Below, in pieces: positions 11,701-20,700 of a DNA stretch of 64,000 nucleotides. The notes below the pieces were generated by a model. It saw nothing but the letters and a program-made list of their open reading frames with translations, had not been told where the DNA came from and did not search any database. The translations under genes and the position numbers were made by a program. How positions within the stretch are numbered: the stretch's first letter is position 1; each line of letters opens with the position of its first letter. This DNA is from Symbiodinium natans (Eukaryota > Sar > Dinophyceae > Suessiales > Symbiodiniaceae), in NCBI GenBank assembly GCA_905221605.1, contig CAJNDS010000602.1, forward strand, positions 459,001 through 523,000. Direction: 5' to 3'.

Positions 11701-14700
11701 CCCTGAAGACCTGTGCCGGCTGTGGTGGGCTTGTCCCTTGGAGACCTGTGGGTGTGCAGGTTTTGGCCAATTTGGAACCCTAAACCCTAAACCCTGCTGA
11801 GCGGTTCGTCCAGCTATGCGGGTGCCAAACCCTAAACCCCAAACCCCAAGCCCTAAACCCTCAACCCTCAACCATCAACCCTAAACCCTAAACCCTAAAC
11901 CCTAAACCCTAAAGCCTAAACCCTAAACCCTAAACCCTAAACCCTAAACCCTAAACCCTAAACCCTAAACCCTAAACCCTAAACCCTAAACCCTAAACCC
12001 TAAACCCTAAACCCTAAACCCTAAACCCTAAACCCTGAACCCGAACATCCCCGAGGACTGGACACTGGAGGACCTGTCTTTGGTGGAGCGGCCGCTCACA
12101 TCCAAGGAGCACAGGGTTTAGGGTTTAGGGTTTAGGGTTTGGGGTTTAGGGTTTAGGGTTTAGGGTTTAGGGCTTGGGGTTTAGGGTTTGGGGTTTGGGG
12201 TTTAGGGTTTAGGGTTTATGGTGCCGGCACCTCAGAGAGCCCCGGTTCAAAAAGGGTTTAGGGTTTAGGGTTTAGGGTTTAGGGTTTAGGGTTTAGGGTT
12301 TAGGGTTTAGGGTTGAGCAGATCTGTATAGGCATCGCGTCGTAGCTTAGTAGCTGAGTAGGTAACCTCTATAACCTTTTCGGGCATATAAATAACCCTTA
12401 CCAGCATTGAAAGCTTAGCCGTTTTTTGGCCCAGGGCACTGAGCAACTCGGGCAGTGTTTGAGGCGAGGGCTGTGAGTCAGAGACTGCTTATTCTCCGTA
12501 GGGTCTGTCATCTGGCACTTGCGGTCTAGTGAAACCCCCCCCCAGTGTAAGCCCCCAGGAGCCTTGTACCGTGAATCACACAGTCCAGGTTTAGGGTTTA
12601 GGGTTTAGGATTTAGGGTTTAGGGTTTAGGGTCCGAGCACGATCTCGTTTTGTAGCCTGGCCAGGAGCTCCATTTTGCCATGGAGGGCGTTGCTACTTGC
12701 CTTACTGGTGGTTCAGGGGCCTCGAAGACCCCAATCATAATAGTAATATTCAGAAGATATTAGATTCTTCTTTGCTTGGTGGTCGTGCTGTATAGGGTGC
12801 TGCTTTTTGCTATGCGCCAGCCGTGCTGGATTTGTAGTACTCCGGTTCCAGGTCCTCGCAGCGTGGGTCCATTTGCAACAGTCAGGATCCACTAGAGCAC
12901 ACACGAACTCGAAGCCCGTAAGCCCTAGTTTTCTCAAGCCCCCATTTCTTAGGAACCCCTCTCCCTCTCTCGAAACCCCAAAAATGCTTAACCAGAGGCC
13001 CTAAACCCTAACTAAACCCTACCTTAACCCTAAATACTAAACCCTAAACCCTAAAGTGCACCTTCATCAAAACACCAGGGACATGTGGAATCAGGTGTAC
13101 AACATCCTATGGTCAGATCCCTTGTCGCACAAGTGCCTTGCCTTGCATGCCGCTTCCTGGCCGGTTTTGGGTTTAGGGTTTTGGGTTTTAGGGTTCAGGG
13201 GTTAGGGTTTAGGGATTAGTCTTCTGAGAGCACAGAGGGGACAAAATGGGTATCGGTCTGTTCCGCCGATTTGAGCAAGACCTGCCAGTGGTTTAGTGCC
13301 AGAAAAGGGGTTTTGGCAGGGCAGGGCCCTGATGTTCTGCGTTTCCTTATCCGGCTGAGGGCGTCAGAAAATTTATCTCAGGAACTTGGTTCGGAGGGCT
13401 GTAGAACAACCGAAGGGTTAGGGTTGAGGGCGTGAGGTTGTTTGGACTCTTGTCCCAGTCAGTTCTGCATCTTATTGTGCAGTGCTGCACCTGCCTTTTT
13501 GGGGTGGAATGATCATCACGGCCTTAAACACCCCGTGTCATCAAGCCAAAAGACCCAACACAAAGTGAACCCCCTCTAAAAGCAGACGTCCTTGCCTTGA
13601 AGCGGACAGCACAAACTGCACGTAGTCTATGGTTTGTATCTTGTATACCCTGCACAAGAAGATCCCCCCTCGTTGTTAACAACACATGCAGTCCTTGCAC
13701 GACCCCTGGTAGCACTCTAAACCTTTTGTAGAAGCCTTGTGTGCCGTGCCCTGCCTGGGGACCCCTCTCCTGAACAAAACAGAAACCCCAAGTCCTAACC
13801 CCTAAGCCCTAACCCTAAATCCTAGCCCTAAACCCTAGCCCTAAACCCTAAACCCTACACCCTTATTTAGCCGTGAAGCGCACTTTCCTGCACAGGCCGG
13901 AGAATCGAAGAGACCCGCTGAAGAGCTTCGGAGTGCCTCGTTGATGGTGGCCTCGGGGTTCATGGTTTTGGGTGGGTTTAGGGTTTAGGGTTTAGGGTTT
14001 AGGGTTTAGGGTTTAGGGTTTAGGGTTTAGGGTTTAGGGTTTAGGGTTTAGGGTTTAGGGTTTAGGGTTTAGGGTTTAGGGGCAGCAGAGGCCAGGTCAT
14101 GCAGACCTGCGACGCAGGGAGCAGAAGACAAGCGCTTTTCTAGACCACCAGGACGGTTTGAAGACGCCCGGCCTGTAAGGTTGAAACTTGAGGAGGCTAG
14201 CTAAAAATCGCCTAAGGCATCAGAAATCCTAGTAGGGTTTAGGGTTTTAGGGTTTAGGGTTTAGGGGTTAGGAGTCCAGTTGCAAAAAGGGGTTAGGGTC
14301 TAGGGTTTAGGGTTTAGGGTTGCTTGCCGGTGCACGAGCCATTCATAAGTGTATGGGCCCGGCCCTTAGACCCACCCAGATAAACCTCAACCTCCTTCAG
14401 CAGTAGTCGCCCTGCATCATTGCTCTAAGGTGCATGACAGTGGTGGCCTCAGGTTCTCGTGCGGTCGCAGCCGGTGTGGTCCAGCAGAGTATGAAACAGG
14501 TTTGGGGTTTCTGGTTTGGGGCTTCGTGCTTGGAAATCGTGATGCTCGGTAGCAAATGCGACTGGCGAGGCAATCGGCCCGCAAACTTTCACAACTGCTG
14601 ACCACGCAAGCAACAAGAACGACGCAAGGCCCTGTAAAGTTCTTTAGCACGGGTTGCGTGACGGCTTTGCAAACCCGAAGCTTGCGGGTTGACAAAGGGG

Positions 14701-17700
14701 GTTATAAGGCACCGCATTCCCGAGTTCGCTATTCAGAACTGCTGTGGCACAGCCTTTCTCTCACATCAGGTCCCCGCGACAAGCACTGGCAGGTCATGAA
14801 GAATTTCGGACGCCGCCCAGCTAACTTCATCCGTCAACAAACCATGATGGCTGGCTTATAGGAGATGCGGGTCCCTCAATGCCATGTGTGTCTTCTCCCA
14901 TAGCCCAGAAAACTCTAAAACCCCTAAACTTTCAACCCCAGCCCTTCTACACGCTAAGCCCTCGGCCCCAACCCCACCCCAACCCAACCCTAGAATTTCA
15001 AACCCTAACCCCTAAACCCCGAACCCTAAACCCCGAACCCTAAACCCTAAACCCTAAACCCTAAACCCTAAACCCTAAACCCTAAACCCTAAACCCTAAA
15101 CCCTAAACCCTAAACCCTAAACCCTAAACCCTAAACCCTGCCTCGTGCGAGCGCCACACCCTGCCAGGTGACGTGACGCAGCGCTTCTGCAAGGCGGAGG
15201 GTCTCGAACTGATCATCCGTGCCCAAGCTGAGGGAAGTTTTGTTTTAGGGTTTAGGGTTTAGGGTGTAGGGTGTAGGGTTTAGGTTTCAGGGGTTTAGGG
15301 AACTCGGGCATTTCGGCTTGAGGGAATTAGGGAGTTTAGGGGGTTTTGGGGGGTTTCGGTTGAACCCTCAGCCCCCCAAAACCCCACAGGTTCCCAGGCC
15401 TCGGAAGTTTGGGGGTTCCAGGTGGGAAATAACCGCTGAAGAATGTTCGGTTTAAGTGTGCCAGGTTTAGGGCACAGGGGTGGTTTACGGCCTCTTGCCT
15501 CACTTTGGGGCTTCGGTTCTGAGAGCTTGAAGAACAGACTTTTTTTTTTTAAGGCTCTAGGGTGGGTTCAGGGTCAGTTTGGGGTTTAGGGTTTAGGGTT
15601 TAGGGTAAGTAGATTGTTGCGTTCTTGAGATAGACCCCAAGTTCACAAAACCCCCTGGGTTCTTAGTAGGGAATGAGGTGAAAGCCCTTTTAAGGGATTC
15701 TATAGGGCCCTCATTCCCTCAATCCCTACTAAGAACCAGCCAGAAAAAGGATACTGGCAAAGGATCATTGGCCTGAGAGACGCCGCGAAAAGATCAGCCT
15801 CCAGGGCAGGCAAGCCTGCGACCATCGCTAGCTGATGGGGTTGATTTAGGAGTTAGTTTAAGACCCTAAAGCCTAAACCATAAACCCTGTTAAAGTGGGG
15901 ACTATTTCTACCTCGCTGGTATTCGTTTCAGGGTACCAGAAACGACCCACACTTTAGCGGATCAACCCCACATAAGACTTGGCTTTAAAATGTTGTCGAG
16001 TTTTGCTTTCCCAGGCAAATCTCCAATCCCAAACCCCTCCGAATTCGCGATTCGGGCTCCCAGTATAAGGCCCTCGCAAGCTTGCATCTCAGGATCGCAT
16101 CAGTTTACGAATACTTGCAAAGGCTACGAGCTGTTGCACGATGGCCCCTTGTTATGCAGTCGGCCAGGAGTTTGTGAAAAGCCGCCGGACAGAAACCCTA
16201 AACCCTAAACCCTAAACCCTAAACCCTAAACCCTAAACCCTAAACGGATTGAAGAGTTCGGAGAGGAGCTTTCTTACTTGGCGGCAGGGCAGGGTTGCCG
16301 AGACCCCGAACCCCTAAGCGCCGCGTCATATAATCCCAACATACGGGCCCGAATACGCCCGATCAGGGTTTAGGGTTTAGGGTTTAGGGTTTAGGGTTTA
16401 GGGTTTAGGGTTTAGGGTTTAGGGTTTAGGGTTTAGGGTTTAGGGCGTTCTGCGGTGCGGGCCTCAGTGGGTGGTGGGTTTGAGGGGACTCCGGACAGGC
16501 TTCAGAGGTCCGTGTTAAACAAAGGGTTTAGGGTTTAGGGTTTAGGTTTTTCGGGTTTATCCTTTCGTATGGAACCCAAACCACCCATATGTCCCTGCCG
16601 TCCTGTAAGACTTGGAACCCCAATTTCCGCAATCGACTCCCTTGCCCGAAGGGTCTCCCTGAAACCCCTCAGCCCTAAACCCTAAACCCGGAACCCGGAA
16701 CCCGAGCCGGCTAGACATGCGGACGTCGGTGTACGAAGGCTACTTGCTGAGAGTCTTCTCCGCACGGAACTACATGGGGTGCCATGGCTTCAGTTCAGCT
16801 CACCCTTCGCTTTTTTCTCCTTGCCTGAAATCCCCCAGCACTACCCGTTAACCCCAACTCTAACCAGCAATAACCTTTAGAATCTATGTAAGCCCTCAGC
16901 CCTACATGTGAAGAACCAAAGAACAAAGAACGGGCGGAAGTCCGAAATGCACAGGCCTGTTGCAAGGGACCCCCCCGGTTCATGTCGCGTTGCGAGAGGC
17001 TGGGGACGAGGGGTTCGGGGCTGTTAAGCCCTAAACCCTAAACCCTTAGTGTTTAGAGCCTCCCTTGCTACGAAGACAGCGGGTGGGCGCTGTGGTTCCG
17101 TGAGGTACGGTCCCACATTCTGGCGGCATGGTTCGGTTCGGGATACTGCGGGGTTCCAGACGGTGCTCAGTAAAAAGTCCTGTTGAAAACGCCCACGTTC
17201 ATTTGTTGGGACCCGCGAAAACGGGGCAGGTATGTGGAGTACCCTAAATTCTAAACCCTAAACCCTAAACCCTAAACGCTGAACCCTGAACCCTGAACCC
17301 TGAACCCAGCAGCAGATACGATGGAAATTGGGGTGGGGGGGGACTCGGGGTTGAAGATTTCGGAAGCCGGGGGTTGAAAGCGAGGAGTGTCCCAAACGAC
17401 GGCGGGATGCTTCTGTGCCTTGGATTGCACAAGGCCTGTGGTCCTTGTGTTGCATGATTACATAATCACGTGGGCGTATCATATAAACACACAATAACCA
17501 CCACAATGTTATGACATCATGAACATTGGGGGTCGATTAGGGTCGCAGATGCAGGGTTCAGGGGGTAAAGTGTTTGCAGTGTACCGGCCCTACACACGAG
17601 GCGTCCATCATGCTGCCAAGCAGACAGCAGTCGCCAGTCAGCATGCGCTCAAGACTTGACAAGAATCTACAAGTATCAGCTCTGATGCTCAGGATCGGCT

Positions 17701-20700
17701 ACGGGGAGGATGCGTGGTGCACTCAGCTGTTCATGCTCAATAGGGGCTTGAAAGGCACAGCATGCAGAGGAGATGCTTGTGAGCATCCGTTTAACACACT
17801 GAAATTGAGTGTGGGCTTACGAAACCAAACTTCAAACACCTTCTATGTTGCAGAACGGCCTCCCCAACCCCCCCCCCCCCCCAATGCGCAGAACAGGTTT
17901 TCAATATGGATCTTGTACACGCCGCAATACGACTTTAGCAGATCCATGTTATGAATTCAGGTGTTGGCACTACGCCTCACAACGCAAAGAAGACCAGGAT
18001 CCAAGCTTAGCCAGGGGAAGTTTCCTCGAGGCGGCTTGAAACGGAATTACGGAAACAAGGTGCGTTCGGCCGAAATTTTCAAATGGTACGACAAAACGGT
18101 TGGGGCCATATCTAAACCCTGCACAAGCTTTAGGAGCGAAAATTTTGTTGGAAAGTCACGAAGATGAATCCCGATTGTACAGAGCTTATGCCCGTTTGTG
18201 TTCATACTGTGCTGCTTTTTATGTCCACTTACTCAGTCATGAGTCATTTGGGGTCAGTTTGTCGGCAAACTTTCTTGTCTAGCCTCTCAACACGGAGGCT
18301 CCTACAGCGCCCTCGTCCGAAGTTGTTTAACTTGTGATTCCGATTGCAGGTACCCTAGACCCTAAACCCTAAACCCCTAACCCTTAAACCCTAAACCCTA
18401 AACCCCTACACCCTCAAACCCCTAAACCCATATTATGCGAACGAGGCATGGTCTCAGGCATCGTGGATGTTGGCATGTCACTATTGCCTGGATCTAAGAT
18501 CCAAGGTTGCCCAATACTTCCTATATCCCCCCCGTGGGAATGATTTTTTCTTTTTGTTTATCTAAACCCCAAGAGGACCTTAAACATAATATGTTTATTA
18601 AGGTTCTAGGGGAGTATAGATTTGTTTTTTTGGGGGGGCTGATTTGGATTCAGGTGAGGCCCATATTGAAACCATTCAACCTGCCGATGTCGGGTTGGGC
18701 CCGGCACCGAAACCCTAAACCCCTCAACCCCTCAACCCCTCAACCCCTAAACCCCTAAACCCCTAAACCCCTAAACCCCTAAACCCCTAAACCCTACACC
18801 CTAAACCCTAAACCCTGAACCCCTAAACCCCTAAACCCCTAAACCCTAAACCCTAAGAGAGTCTCTGTCGGGCCTACAGTGTCAGAGTCTCGTTCTGAAT
18901 CTGCCCTGCGAAGTGGACCTCAACTCTCCTAAACCCTAAACCCTAAACCCTAAACCCTAAACCCCAAACCCCAAACCCTAAACCCTAAACCCTGAACTTC
19001 CTGCTTTAGAAAGGCGCGGCTCGGTGTCGCTGGTCGTGCGCCCGCGCAGCATCGAGCGAATGACAGGCGACGAGCGGCTTAGGGTTTAGGGTTTAGGGTG
19101 TAGGGTGTAGGGTTTAGGGTTTAGGGTTTGGAGTTTAGGGTTTAGGGTTCAGGGTGTAGGGTTTTGGGTTTAGGGCTTAGGGCTTAGGGTTTAGGGTTCA
19201 GGGTTAGGGTTTAGGCTTAGGGCGTCGGGTTGGGATGTAGGTTCGGGTTCTAAAAGGGTTGCGAGTTAACCAATAGTCCGGGCCTCGACCGAGCGTGCAG
19301 CATCACAAGCCCTGCTTCGGATAACTGGGGCGCATGCGAGAGGGTTTAGGGTTTAGGGTTTAGGGTTTCGGGTTTAGGGTTTAGGGTGTAGGGTTTACGG
19401 TCTAGGGTTTAGGGCTTAGGGCTTAGATTTTAGGGTTTAGGATGTTGGTATGACCACTCCATCCAGGCGAGGACATTCTGCGAGCCTGCTGCAGAAGGGT
19501 TTAGGGTTTAGGGTTTAGGGGCAAAGGGGTAAGGGGTTTAGGGTTTAGGGTTTAGGATTTAGGATTTAGGGTTTAGGGTTTAGGGTTTGGGGCAAAGTTT
19601 TTGGTCCGAAGGTGCAGGGGGGGCGGGGTGAGGTTCCCTTATAACCCCCTGAAAAGAGACGCCTCGTGATTTCCGAATCCTTTGATTTCCGAATCCTTTG
19701 GATTTGTTGGGTTGGGAGGGTTTCGGGAAGCCCCAAACCCCAAACCCCAAACCCTAAGCCCTAAACCCTAAACCCTAACCCTATAAACCCAAAACCCTGC
19801 CCACAAAACCCTCAGAACTGCAGACATTCAGGGATAGGGCTCCTTCGGGTTTAGGGATTAGGGTTTCTTTATCGCTGGTCCTTAAGTTGCGGTGCCATGA
19901 CTCATGAACCCCTGACCTATGATCCCTTGCGCCAGCCACCCTGCCCTACACTCAGAAACGCTCGGGGAGTTGAAGTGGAGTGGGCGTCCCCTTATGCCTT
20001 GGGTCCTTCCAGACTGAACACCGTCCGCACAGCCCTGAGCTTTTCCATGGCATCGAGGATGATGTACACGGACATTCTACAAGAACAGCACGTCTCTCCC
20101 TAAACCCCAAACCCTAAACCCTAAACCCTAAACCCTAAACCCCGGCACTGTACCCTGGGCAGGGGGCAACCGCAGCAAGACGGTCAGTCAAGGCCTTGTC
20201 TCCGAGTTCCTGAGGGCTGAGCTGTTTACAGGTTTAGGGGTTTAGGGTTTAGAGTTTCAGGCCCCCAACCCCCGAGCCCAGTGTGCAGGGCGGCTGGATT
20301 TCTAGACGAGCCATCAACCCATTTCACTCCAAAACATCCCCGATAAGTATGTACCGATGAGGAGCTTGAAATTTGCGGGGGAAGTCGCGGGCGCAGGGCC
20401 TGGTAGATTAGAAGCAAAGGTTTTGGCTGTGGGGTTTAGCATCCTTGTTTGGTCCGCGACATCACCTGACGTTCAAGAAAGCCGGCAGCCTTTCAGGGTT
20501 TAGGAGGTTTAGGCCTTCAGCGTTTCCTTCACCCTGTGTTCGGCATAGACCAGTCGGGTTAGTCTTGCAAGTTTGCTGTACATTGCCTTCTAAGCCCCCG
20601 CAAACGCCACTCCAAACCCTAAAACCTCCTATACTTGGTAGCCCAGTGGTACCCTTTTCCCTTTTTTTGGGTTCAAGGTTCCCTTATAAATGAACCAACC

